Shown here: positions 1-5,772 of the stretch, one piece after another
Layout of the letters: each line of letters starts with the position of its first letter
How positions within the stretch are numbered: position 1 is the first letter of the stretch
Assembly (NCBI GenBank): GCA_903907475.1
Contig: CAIVOB010000083.1
Coordinates: 1-5,920, forward strand
DNA: 5,920 nt
Source of the DNA: Candidatus Omnitrophota bacterium
GTDB taxonomy: Bacteria > Omnitrophota > Gorgyraeia > Gygaellales > Profunditerraquicolaceae
Reading direction: 5' to 3'
Made by a program: the position numbers and the translations under genes
The notes under the pieces: model-generated
What the model saw: only the letters and a program-made list of their open reading frames with translations
The model's database searches: none
Told to the model about the DNA's origin: nothing

Positions 1-1
1 C

Positions 2-325
2 CAGGAACAGTTTACTCAGGCAAATGGCTCGATACATAACGCGATTACGCTGCCCTTTTATCTGCGCGAGCTTCCCAACCTTAAAATCGGTTGGTATTTT
101 ATGGCGCGCGTTCCCGGTGAATTTAGAGTAGAACTTGTTTCAATCGATAAAATTTCCGTTCCTGCCGGGAGGTTTCAGGCGTATCATTTTAAAAGTACGC
201 CTAATAAATTTGAAATTTGGATTAACAGAGATGATCCGCGCGTTTTGCTTAAAATACAAGGCCAAGGCATTTTTGATTACGCTTTGTTAATGAAGAAATA
301 TGATTTAAGTAGCATTCCGAAATAA
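2..325 (+). CDS. 3' end of a DUF3108-like envelope protein (5' partial)
   Basis: The reading frame is open from the left edge (first full codon at base 2) to TAA at 323-325, giving 107 visible residues. An ATG at 101 lies inside the frame, but the sequence upstream of it reads as natural beta-rich protein (for example LPFYLRELPNLKIGWYF), so I treat the gene as cut by the window edge. The end has the pattern of the DUF3108 family of probable periplasmic or outer-membrane-associated proteins: a VPAGRFQAYHF segment, then FEIWINRDDPRVLLKIQ, then a short closing strand. In that family the VPAG.F and evWi.ddp parts are typical. Function is unknown. A hairpin follows the stop and a new promoter lies further down, so the gene probably belongs to a separate transcript from the kinase. 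I am sure it is coding but only moderately sure of the family. Confidence 0.7.
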   Translation, partial: QEQFTQANGSIHNAITLPFYLRELPNLKIGWYFMARVPGEFRVELVSIDKISVPAGRFQAYHFKSTPNKFEIWINRDDPRVLLKIQGQGIFDYALLMKKYDLSSIPK

Positions 326-333
326 GAATTTAT

Positions 334-357
334 AAAATAGTGGCGTTGCTATTTTTT
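334..357 (+). terminator. Weak terminator-like hairpin after the DUF3108-like gene
   Basis: AAAATAG (334-340) can pair with CTATTTT (349-355) around an 8-base loop, and the right arm runs into a T tract (352-357). It begins 9 bases after the TAA of the upstream gene, where a factor-independent terminator would be expected. The stem is almost all A-T, so it would be weak. Position and T tract support it; stability does not. Confidence 0.4.
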
Positions 358-412
358 AAAAAAATTTAAAAAAGGGAAACGCTCTTATTTTTGTTTAAGT
401 TGAATAAATAAT

Positions 413-442
413 TTGATAAAGTCTTTGCGAATATAGTATAAT
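413..442 (+). promoter_or_regulatory. Sigma70-type promoter for the two-component genes
   Basis: TTGATA (413-418) is separated by 18 bases from TATAAT (437-442), a consensus -10. Transcription would start near 449-450, about 50 bases before the ATG at 500. It faces the kinase and regulator genes and is the best promoter in the otherwise gene-poor stretch 326-499. It lacks the TACCTAGGTA box found at the two downstream promoters, so the two-component genes are probably expressed independently of that box. Confidence 0.65.
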
Positions 443-488
443 GAATCCACAGCTTTGCGTAGCTCCAGAAAATATTTAATCGGTAAAA

Positions 489-492
489 AAGG
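489..492 (+). promoter_or_regulatory. Shine-Dalgarno site for the ATG at 500
   Basis: AAGG, at the end of a purine run (485-492), sits 7 bases before the ATG at 500. The next in-frame ATG usable for the kinase, at 695, has no comparable site: its nearest AGG is about 20 bases away. This suggests that translation of this transcript originally began at 500. Confidence 0.45.
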
Positions 493-499
493 TCTAAAA

Positions 500-595
500 A
501 TGATTGTCAAGAAAATGAAAAAGAAAATTAAAAATTCTGGTGAAAGAAATGAAATTAAAAATGGTGAGCATTTGCGCCTTGAGGGAGTAGTGTAA
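500..595 (+). pseudogene. Short ORF in frame with the kinase, likely its severed N-terminus
   Basis: From ATG 500 the frame encodes 31 lysine- and glutamate-rich residues and ends at TAA 593-595. The same frame then stays open from 596 through the kinase ATG at 695 to the kinase stop. Residues on both sides of the TAA look like one charged helix (LRLEGVV, stop, KQAKELKVKNGQL), the kind of coiled-coil linker often found before a PAS domain. A TTA leucine codon in place of TAA would join them. It could be a true nonsense mutation, a sequencing or assembly error, or a small leader ORF whose translation is coupled to the kinase. TAA ends several other genes here, so stop-codon reassignment is unlikely. 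Confidence 0.45.
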
Positions 596-694
596 AAGCA
601 AGCTAAAGAGCTGAAAGTTAAAAATGGTCAATTAAGTAATGGAACAGCCAAGTTTATAAAATCAGAAGCCCAGGTTAGTATCCTTACGAAAGCG

Positions 695-1765
695 ATGGAA
701 TATACTGTCGATGGTATTTTCATTGTTGATGCCCAGGCTCAAGATTTTCCAATTACCTATGTTAACCAGGCATTTCAGAGTATGACTGGTTACGCGAAAA
801 CGGAAATTCTGGGCCGCAGTTATTTTTTATTTTATGGAGTAGATGCGGATCCGCGTTTGGTTAATGAAATTAAAGGCACGATCAGTAAAGGTGAATCTTT
901 TCACGGCGAGATGCTTAATTTTAAAAAGAACGGCAAAAAATACTGGAATTCATTACGCATTGCTCCGGTGCGTGATGCCCATGGCACGGTCACGCATTAT
1001 ATCGGAATCCAGACGGATATTACTTTAATGCGCGAGAAAGAACTGGAGATCGATGAACAGCGGGAGGAGCTTTTGCATGTCACGAGGGTGGGAAAACTCG
1101 CGGAATTTGTTTCGTCTTTAGCGCATGAAATTAGTCAGCCGCTTACGGCGATTCTTTCTTACGCTCAAGCCGCGCAACGCATGCTCGCAAACCGAGAGCC
1201 GGAGCTGCAAAAGGTGCTTTCCTACATCATTAATGATGACCAGCGGGTGGCCGAGGTTATTAAGCGTTTACGTTTATTGTTAAAGAAGAGCCTGCCTGAA
1301 ATGAAAGCGTTAAATATTAATACGCTTATTAATGAGACAATAATGCTTATCGCTACCGATGCTACCGTAAGGAATTGCGTTATTAAAACTGAGTTTGATC
1401 TGAGCCTTCCTTCTATTCAGGGCGATCGCATACAATTGCAACAGGTGCTTTTAAATCTTATTAGTAATAGTTTTGATGCTCTGGAAAGTAGCCAAGGAAC
1501 ACATGAAATATTGATTCGGACATTGCGTCAAGATAGCGCAACGCTGATCGTGGAGGTGAAGGATTCCGGATGCGGAATTCCGGCGCAGAATATTCCGAAG
1601 CTTTTTACGCATTTTTTTACCAGTAAACCGGATGGCCTGGGCATGGGGCTGGCGATTAGCCGTTCTATTATTGAAGCGCATGGTGGGCGATTGGAGGTAA
1701 AGAATAATCCTGATCGAGGCGCCACCTTTTATTTCACGATACTTATTAATAAAAAGGATCTTTAG
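695..1765 (+). CDS. PAS-domain sensor histidine kinase (FixL/TodS/StyS-like)
   Basis: Cytoplasmic sensor kinase expected to autophosphorylate and pass phosphate to the regulator encoded next. From ATG 695 it is 356 residues with no membrane segment. Residues 1-110 form a PAS domain with strong LOV-type features (ITYVNQAF, then GE.LN.KKNG..YWN near 71-85, and YIGIQTDIT at 102-110), but the photoactive cysteine position is Tyr43. A short helical linker (111-132) leads to the dimerisation helix with H144 in AHEISQPLTAI, a form typical of the FixL and TodS groups. The ATPase domain has the N-box near N254/N258, G1 at DSGCGI (290-295), an F-box near 303-309, and G2 at GLGMGL (314-319), so it looks catalytically complete. 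The start is uncertain. ATG 695 is the first standard start after the in-frame TAA, but it lacks a clear Shine-Dalgarno site and lies inside the first PAS helix. The frame is open back to 596, and the native start may be ATG 500. The ligand is unknown. The stop overlaps the regulator start by one base. Confidence 0.88.
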   Translation: MEYTVDGIFIVDAQAQDFPITYVNQAFQSMTGYAKTEILGRSYFLFYGVDADPRLVNEIKGTISKGESFHGEMLNFKKNGKKYWNSLRIAPVRDAHGTVTHYIGIQTDITLMREKELEIDEQREELLHVTRVGKLAEFVSSLAHEISQPLTAILSYAQAAQRMLANREPELQKVLSYIINDDQRVAEVIKRLRLLLKKSLPEMKALNINTLINETIMLIATDATVRNCVIKTEFDLSLPSIQGDRIQLQQVLLNLISNSFDALESSQGTHEILIRTLRQDSATLIVEVKDSGCGIPAQNIPKLFTHFFTSKPDGLGMGLAISRSIIEAHGGRLEVKNNPDRGATFYFTILINKKDL

Positions 1766-2391
1766 TGGACAGTAAAAAGTCTATTGTTTATATCGTTGAT
1801 GACGATGTTTCTGTGTGTCGGGCGTTGTCTCTATTGTTAAAAGCACACGGGTTTAGTGTTCAGACGTTTAGCCGCGCGCAAGATTTTTTGGCGTTTAAGC
1901 ATCTTAAATTGCCATCTTGTTTAGTTTTGGATATTCAATTACCGGATATCAACGGCTTGGAGCTTCAGGAAGCGTTGGCAGAGCGTCAACTTAGGATTCC
2001 GATTGTGTTTATTACCGGGCACGGTGATATTCCGATGAGTGTTAAAGGCATGAAAGGTGGAGCGGTTGATTTTTTGACCAAACCCTTTACGAAGAAGAAA
2101 CTGCTTGATGCTGTCGGTCAAGCGATTGGGAAAAATAAAATTCAAATTAAAGAACAAGCCGAAATATCAAAAATAAAACGCCGCGTTAAAACCTTGTCGG
2201 CGCGCGAATTGGAAGTTTTCAGGCTCGTCGCTAAGGGGATGTTGAGTAAACAGATCGCCCGCAAGCGGGGTACGGTGCTGCAAACGATTAAAATCCATCG
2301 CGGCCGAGTGATGCAAAAGATGCAGGCTAAGACTTTGACGGAACTTATTTCCTTCGCTCAAAAAGCAGGTATTACTCCTTCCAGATTTTAA
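1765..2391 (+). CDS. FixJ/NarL-type response regulator
   Basis: DNA-binding partner of the kinase. It starts at GTG 1765, sharing one base with the kinase TAG, with AAAAGG at 1751-1756 as its ribosome site; the overlap implies coupled translation. The 208 residues are two domains. The receiver (about 6-122) has acidic residues D12/D13, phosphoacceptor D56 in LDIQLPD, T84 in FITGHGD and K106 in TKPF, all as in active FixJ-family receivers. A charged linker (123-142) leads to a LuxR/GerE helix-turn-helix (about 143-203) beginning LSARELEVFRLVAKG. The recognition-helix region is TIKIHRGRVMQKM, close to the StyR/TodT/FixJ pattern. The length is normal for the family. Such proteins usually dimerise on phosphorylation and bind palindromic sites near -35 or -40. 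A palindrome of that sort starts 12 bases after this gene and recurs at 5742, which makes this protein the first candidate to bind it. That link is inference. Confidence 0.92.
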   Translation: MDSKKSIVYIVDDDVSVCRALSLLLKAHGFSVQTFSRAQDFLAFKHLKLPSCLVLDIQLPDINGLELQEALAERQLRIPIVFITGHGDIPMSVKGMKGGAVDFLTKPFTKKKLLDAVGQAIGKNKIQIKEQAEISKIKRRVKTLSARELEVFRLVAKGMLSKQIARKRGTVLQTIKIHRGRVMQKMQAKTLTELISFAQKAGITPSRF

Positions 2392-2403
2392 TTTCTTTAA
2401 AAG

Positions 2404-2434
2404 ATTACGATTATACCTAGGTACAATTGATTTA
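2404..2434 (+). repeat. Palindromic regulatory box, copy 1 (upstream of mlaE)
   Basis: This 31-base element matches 5742-5772 at every base except one (A at 2410, C at 5748). Its core TACCTAGGTA (2414-2423) is a perfect palindrome. Including the flanking TT and AA it is a 16-base near-palindrome with one unpaired position each side. A second short palindrome, CAATTG (2424-2429), follows directly, and the element ends in TTGATTTA, which contains the -35 hexamer. It lies between the response regulator stop and the transporter operon. It is probably an operator for a dimeric activator, with the adjacent FixJ-type regulator the obvious candidate. Confidence 0.8.
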
Positions 2435-2455
2435 GCCCTGGTAACTTGCTAATAA
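2427..2455 (+). promoter_or_regulatory. Promoter of the MCE transporter operon
   Basis: TTGATT (2427-2432) and TAATAA (2450-2455) are 17 bases apart, and a TG at 2447-2448 gives an extended -10. The -35 is part of the repeated box, and the palindrome centre lies about 43 bases before the expected start of transcription. That expected start is about 2461-2463, at the ATG of mlaE, so the transcript may have no leader. The poor -10 match fits a promoter that depends on an activator. Confidence 0.55.
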
Positions 2456-2461
2456 TACTGT

Positions 2462-3589
2462 ATGTTGCTAGAAAAGCTTGTCTTCGATTATTCACTCCCA
2501 AAAATAATTCTTATTAAACTTAGCGGAGATTGGCGGATTTCTACGGGCCTGTTTTCGGTAAATGAGGTTATCGCGCAGCTTGCCAGCCATCCGGATATTA
2601 CGCAAATTAATTTTAATGTTGCAAAAGATTTAAGATGGGACAGTGGTTTGATTTCTTTTTTATGGAAATTAATCCGGGAAGCTCAGGCCAAGAACATTAA
2701 CGTTAATTGTCAAACTCTGCCCAGCGAAGCGCAAAAATTGTTGGCCTTGGCTTTGAAAGTAGATGAAAAAAATATTCCGCCTCATAAAGTGGCGGAGTCA
2801 TTTTTAGAAAAATTGGGAGAAAAAGTTTTAAGTATCAGCGAAAGCTTACGCTCCGGGCTTGATTTTCTAGGTGATATTGCATTGTCATTTGGGCGTTTAA
2901 TTAAAGGCAAAGCATATTTCCGCGGCGATGATTTTATGCTTCTCGTGCAGCGGTGTGGAGTCGATACTTTGTTTTTGGTATCTTTAATAAGTTTATTGGT
3001 CGGGATGATTCTGGCTTTTGTCGGATCAATCCAGCTGAAAATGTTCGGAGCGCAAATTTTTATTTCCGATATTGTGGGTATCGCCATGGTGCGCGTTCTT
3101 TCGGCAGTGATGACGGGTATTATTATGTCTGGCCGGATTGGGGCCTCTTTTGCGGCCGAACTTGGGATGATGCAAACCAATGAAGAAATTGACGCGCTTA
3201 AGACCTTAGGTATTTCTCCGGTTGAATTTTTGGTTGTTCCGCGGGTTTTGGCGTTAGTAATGATGATGCCAATTTTAACGCTCTTCGCGGATTTAATGGG
3301 AGTATTAGGCGGTTATATCATTAGCGTCGGAATGCTTAATCTTAATGGAGTCGAATATTTTAATCATACTCAATATTCGGTAAAACTGAGCTATGTTTGG
3401 GTGGGGCTCGTCCACAGCCTTGTTTTTGGCGTGATTGTCGCAGTTTCCGGTTGTTGGCGCGGAATGAAGTGCGAAAGAAATGCCGCAGGCGTGGGAAGTG
3501 CGACTACTTCGGCGGTGGTCACGGGAATAACCGGTATTGTTATTGCTACTGCAATCATTACTTTTATTTGTCAGATTTTGGGAGTCTAG
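2462..3589 (+). CDS. mlaE: MlaE-family lipid ABC permease with fused N-terminal STAS-like domain
   Basis: Inner-membrane permease of an MCE lipid transporter, 375 residues. Residues about 5-100 form a STAS-like domain (IKLSGDWRI, then WDSGLISFLWKL, then a leucine-rich end), the role that the separate MlaB protein plays in Escherichia coli; this fusion is common in other phyla. Residues 110-160 are an amphipathic linker. The permease part (about 160-375) has hydrophobic segments near 168-190, 203-222, 258-290, 311-333 and 350-372. The family hallmark lies at 223-262: SGRIGASFAAELGMM, then NEEIDALKTLGISPVEFLVVPR, whose cytoplasmic helix contacts the ATPase. ATG 2462 is chosen because the STAS domain starts at once and the next in-frame ATG is deep in the permease. 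No Shine-Dalgarno site precedes it, which fits a leaderless message. It is the first gene of the operon, four bases before mlaF. Direction of lipid movement cannot be told from sequence. Confidence 0.92.
   Translation: MLLEKLVFDYSLPKIILIKLSGDWRISTGLFSVNEVIAQLASHPDITQINFNVAKDLRWDSGLISFLWKLIREAQAKNINVNCQTLPSEAQKLLALALKVDEKNIPPHKVAESFLEKLGEKVLSISESLRSGLDFLGDIALSFGRLIKGKAYFRGDDFMLLVQRCGVDTLFLVSLISLLVGMILAFVGSIQLKMFGAQIFISDIVGIAMVRVLSAVMTGIIMSGRIGASFAAELGMMQTNEEIDALKTLGISPVEFLVVPRVLALVMMMPILTLFADLMGVLGGYIISVGMLNLNGVEYFNHTQYSVKLSYVWVGLVHSLVFGVIVAVSGCWRGMKCERNAAGVGSATTSAVVTGITGIVIATAIITFICQILGV
3580..3584 (+). promoter_or_regulatory. Shine-Dalgarno site that fixes the mlaF start
   Basis: GGGAG lies 9 bases before ATG 3594, inside the last codons of mlaE. 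It supports ATG 3594 over the in-frame ATG at 3537, which is within mlaE and would add a leucine-rich stretch foreign to MlaF proteins. Confidence 0.7.
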
Positions 3590-3593
3590 ACAT

Positions 3594-4370
3594 ATGGATG
3601 CTGTAATTTGCCCGGTGATTCAGGCGCAAGATTTGGAGTTAAGGTATGGCGATTACACTGTGATGCGTAATCTGAATTTTAGCGTGAATAAAGGCGATAT
3701 TTTTGTGGTGATGGGAGTCAATGGTTGCGGCAAGAGTACATTACTTAAGAGCTTGATCGGACTTAAAAATCCCACGAAGGGTAAAGTTTTATATTCTGGA
3801 GAGAGTTTTTGGGATGGAGATGAAAAAGCGCAGCAGAATATTATGCGGCGTTTCGGAGTACTTTATCAAGGTGGAGCGCTTTGGAGTTCTCTGACGGTTG
3901 GAGAAAATGTCGCGCTTCCTTTACAGCTTTATACGAAATTATCTTCTCAGCAGGTGCAGGACGTCGTAGCGTTAAAACTTTCACTTGTTGGTTTAGATGG
4001 ATATGGGGATTTTTTTCCCTCCGGAATTAGTGGGGGGATGCGTAAGAGAGCGAGTCTGGCGCGGGCGATCGCGCTTGATCCGGATATTATTTTTTTTGAT
4101 GAGCCTTCGGCGGGCTTGGATCCGATTAACGCGCGGAAGCTTGATGATTTGATTCTTGAACTTAGGGATGGATTAGGGGCGACAGTAGTTGTGATTACGC
4201 ATGAACTGGCGAGTATTCTTGCGGTGGGGAATAATTCCGTGTTTCTTGACCGAGAGAGTAAAACGATTATTGCCTCAGGTGACCCCAAGGTTTTATTGGC
4301 TGATTCTAAGGATCCGAGAGTAGTACAGTTCTTAACGCGAGGCGCAGAATCTAAGGAGCAAAAACTATGA
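3594..4370 (+). CDS. mlaF: MlaF-family ABC transporter ATPase
   Basis: Cytoplasmic ATPase that powers the MlaE permease, 258 residues from ATG 3594, close to the usual family length. All nucleotide-binding elements are present: Walker A GVNGCGKS (41-48), Q-loop Q92 in VLYQGGALWSSLTVGENV (the SLTV.ENV continuation is typical of MlaF), signature ISGGMRKR (145-152), Walker B IIFFDEP with D169 and E170, D-loop AGLDP, and H-loop H203 in ITHEL. The signature is ISGGM, where MlaF proteins usually have LSGGM, a mild change unlikely to destroy activity. The upstream ATG at 3537 is rejected: it overlaps mlaE and encodes a non-homologous leader. The gene lies four bases after mlaE, and its TGA overlaps the next gene in an ATGA junction, so translation is probably coupled through the operon. 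Confidence 0.93.
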   Translation: MDAVICPVIQAQDLELRYGDYTVMRNLNFSVNKGDIFVVMGVNGCGKSTLLKSLIGLKNPTKGKVLYSGESFWDGDEKAQQNIMRRFGVLYQGGALWSSLTVGENVALPLQLYTKLSSQQVQDVVALKLSLVGLDGYGDFFPSGISGGMRKRASLARAIALDPDIIFFDEPSAGLDPINARKLDDLILELRDGLGATVVVITHELASILAVGNNSVFLDRESKTIIASGDPKVLLADSKDPRVVQFLTRGAESKEQKL

Positions 4371-5083
4371 GTAAAAAGGTGAACAAAACCGCGATTGGTT
4401 TATTTGTTATTGGGGGACTAATATTATTAATGGTGGGAATAGTAGTTTTTGGTTCAGGTTTACTTTTTAAACGCACAATTAAATTTGTTCTGTATTTTGA
4501 TGGTTCCGTCAAAGGCCTTTCGATTGGAGCTCCGGTGATGTTTCGGGGAGTGAGTATTGGCGCGGTCAAAGATATTAGTTTGATTTATGATTCTAAAACC
4601 GGGACGATTATGCTTCCGGTGATCGTGGAGATTGAGCAGGGGCGAATTAAAGGCGCTCCCAGTTTTGGTGATTTTGGCGGAGATAAAAAAATGATTGAGC
4701 TGGGGCTGCGGGGGAAGTTGGAAATATATAGTTTTTTGACCAGCCAGCTCATGATTTCTTTTGATTTTTATCCGGATAAACCGGTTAAGCTGCGCGGTAT
4801 CTTGAAACAATATCCAGAGTTACCGACGCTTCCGATCTCTCCGGATATTTTTGAGTTGATGAATGAAATACCGATTAAAGAAATCGCGAAGAATTTAGAA
4901 GCGACCGTTAAAGGGCTGGATAAATTGGTAAATTCCAGTGACTTACAAAGAAGCCTTTATGATTTGCGCGACACGCTTCAGGAGACAAAGCAGACAATGC
5001 GTTCAGTGGGATTACTGACTGAATATCTTGAACAGCATCCGGAAGCGCTTTTAAAAGGGAAATCAATTATTAAGGGGGAGTAA
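4367..5083 (+). CDS. mlaD: Single-domain MCE (MlaD/PqiB-like) substrate-channel protein
   Basis: Periplasmic protein anchored in the inner membrane, 238 residues, expected to form a ring (hexameric in known MCE proteins) with a central lipid channel above MlaE. Residues 9-33 form one membrane anchor with a short basic N-terminus. The MCE domain follows, with VLYFDGSVKGLSIGAPVMFRGVSIGAVKDI (about 41-70, split here by its recognisable FDGSVKGL and FRGVSIG parts) and LTSQLMISFDFYP (124-136). The Pro-rich linker (about 150-160) and a helical tail (170-230) ending LEQHPEALLKGK are more like PqiB/YebT proteins than E. coli MlaD. AAGGAG at 4353-4358 precedes the ATG by 8 bases, and the start overlaps the mlaF stop by four bases. 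The next gene, one base downstream, encodes a PqiC-like lipoprotein, a natural outer-membrane partner for such a tail. Confidence 0.9.
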   Translation: MSKKVNKTAIGLFVIGGLILLMVGIVVFGSGLLFKRTIKFVLYFDGSVKGLSIGAPVMFRGVSIGAVKDISLIYDSKTGTIMLPVIVEIEQGRIKGAPSFGDFGGDKKMIELGLRGKLEIYSFLTSQLMISFDFYPDKPVKLRGILKQYPELPTLPISPDIFELMNEIPIKEIAKNLEATVKGLDKLVNSSDLQRSLYDLRDTLQETKQTMRSVGLLTEYLEQHPEALLKGKSIIKGE

Positions 5084-5084
5084 A

Positions 5085-5738
5085 ATGAAACAGTCGCGGA
5101 TTAATTTCTTTGTGGTTATGAGTGGTGTGTTTTTAGGTTTGATTTTAAATGGTTGTATCTCAGTACAAAACAGCCCCACGCCGCGGTTTTATCTGCTTGG
5201 CGGTACAGACGCAGATCAAGGAAGCAAGAAGTTGGATATTACTCCTGGCGTGCTGATTGGGGTGGGCCCGGTAAAAGTTCCTGAATATCAGGAGCGGCCG
5301 CAAATTGTTACCCGGGATAAAAATCATATGCTTAAGTTTGCTCAGTTCGACCGTTGGGCTGAAACCCTTGATCTTGGGTTTACGCGTCTTATTGGCGAAG
5401 GCCTTGCCGTGAAATTACCGGAAGCCAAATTTACTTTATATCCTTGGAACTCAAATCTTGCGGTTAAATATCAAGTCGTCGTGGAAATTGTTCAGTTAGA
5501 CAGCCAGTTGGATAAGGATTTGTTTCTTGTCGCGCAATGGCTGGTTATTGACGTGCAAAATTCTAAAACTATAATTATAAAAAGATCAGAATTCCGGCAA
5601 GCGATTATTCCGCAAGATTATTCCGGGTTAGTTAAAACGCTAAATACGGTGAGCTCCGCATTAAGTAGTCAAATTGCTCAGGCGCTCTCGATGCTGGAAA
5701 CTAATCCTCAAGCTAAAGAAAAAGTTTTGACGCCGTAG
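5085..5738 (+). CDS. PqiC/YmbA-like (DUF330) transporter auxiliary lipoprotein
   Basis: Predicted outer-membrane lipoprotein of 217 residues that would form the distal part of the MCE lipid bridge. The N-terminus is a type II signal peptide: basic start, hydrophobic 8-21, lipobox LNGC with lipidated Cys24. Ile25 follows the cysteine, so there is no aspartate inner-membrane retention signal. The mature protein has the family pattern: PTPRFYLLG (31-39), then a strand with IGVGPVKVPEY, RPQIVTR (71-77) and FDRWAETL (88-95). A long C-terminal helix includes SSQIAQALSML. In E. coli the homologue works with PqiA and PqiB; here it is encoded with MlaE, MlaF and a single-MCE protein. A strong AGGGGGAG site (5073-5080) precedes the ATG, which lies one base after the MCE stop. 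The stop is three bases before the second regulatory box, and no terminator is evident between them. Confidence 0.87.
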   Translation: MKQSRINFFVVMSGVFLGLILNGCISVQNSPTPRFYLLGGTDADQGSKKLDITPGVLIGVGPVKVPEYQERPQIVTRDKNHMLKFAQFDRWAETLDLGFTRLIGEGLAVKLPEAKFTLYPWNSNLAVKYQVVVEIVQLDSQLDKDLFLVAQWLVIDVQNSKTIIIKRSEFRQAIIPQDYSGLVKTLNTVSSALSSQIAQALSMLETNPQAKEKVLTP

Positions 5739-5741
5739 AAT

Positions 5742-5772
5742 ATTACGCTTATACCTAGGTACAATTGATTTA
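5742..5772 (+). repeat. Palindromic regulatory box, copy 2 (upstream of the last lipoprotein gene)
   Basis: Second copy of the element at 2404-2434, same strand, one mismatch in 31 bases. The palindrome TACCTAGGTA is at 5752-5761, CAATTG at 5762-5767, and the embedded -35 at 5765-5770. Sequence on either side differs from copy 1, so this is not a recent block duplication; the conserved part stops at the -35 region, as expected for a selected operator and promoter. Confidence 0.8.

Noticed and set aside
451..464. AGCT-TTGCGT-AGCT inverted repeat in the leader after the 413-442 promoter
   Set aside because: A four-base stem is too short to support a riboswitch or attenuator, and no T run follows.
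845..854. Perfect 10-base palindrome GCGGATCCGC in the kinase gene
   Set aside because: It is within the PAS coding region, occurs once, and is explained by the codons for the DADPR residues.
843..1028. Plus-strand frames at 843-1028, 2953-3183 and 3397-3606
   Set aside because: They are out-of-frame readings within the kinase and mlaE genes, with no family resemblance and no ribosome sites.
1563..1578. Inverted repeat ATTCCG / CGGAAT in the kinase gene
   Set aside because: Six-base arms with a four-base loop inside the G1 motif codons, with no T tract; it looks like chance.
2782..3180. Minus-strand open frame of 132 codons inside mlaE, plus other minus-strand frames at 1451-1725, 1939-2361, 3947-4288 and 4351-4810
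   Set aside because: All lie opposite strongly supported genes, have no recognisable domains, and are explained as shadow frames of the coding strand.
3203..3213. ACCTTAGGTAT inside mlaE, resembling the TACCTAGGTA box
   Set aside because: It has an extra base in the centre that breaks the palindrome, lacks the conserved flanks and promoter, and encodes the conserved KTLG residues of the permease.
3537..3593. Longer start for the mlaF gene at ATG 3537
   Set aside because: It overlaps the end of mlaE by 53 bases and encodes a leucine-rich stretch unlike MlaF. ATG 3594 has GGGAG at good spacing and begins right before the conserved ABC domain.
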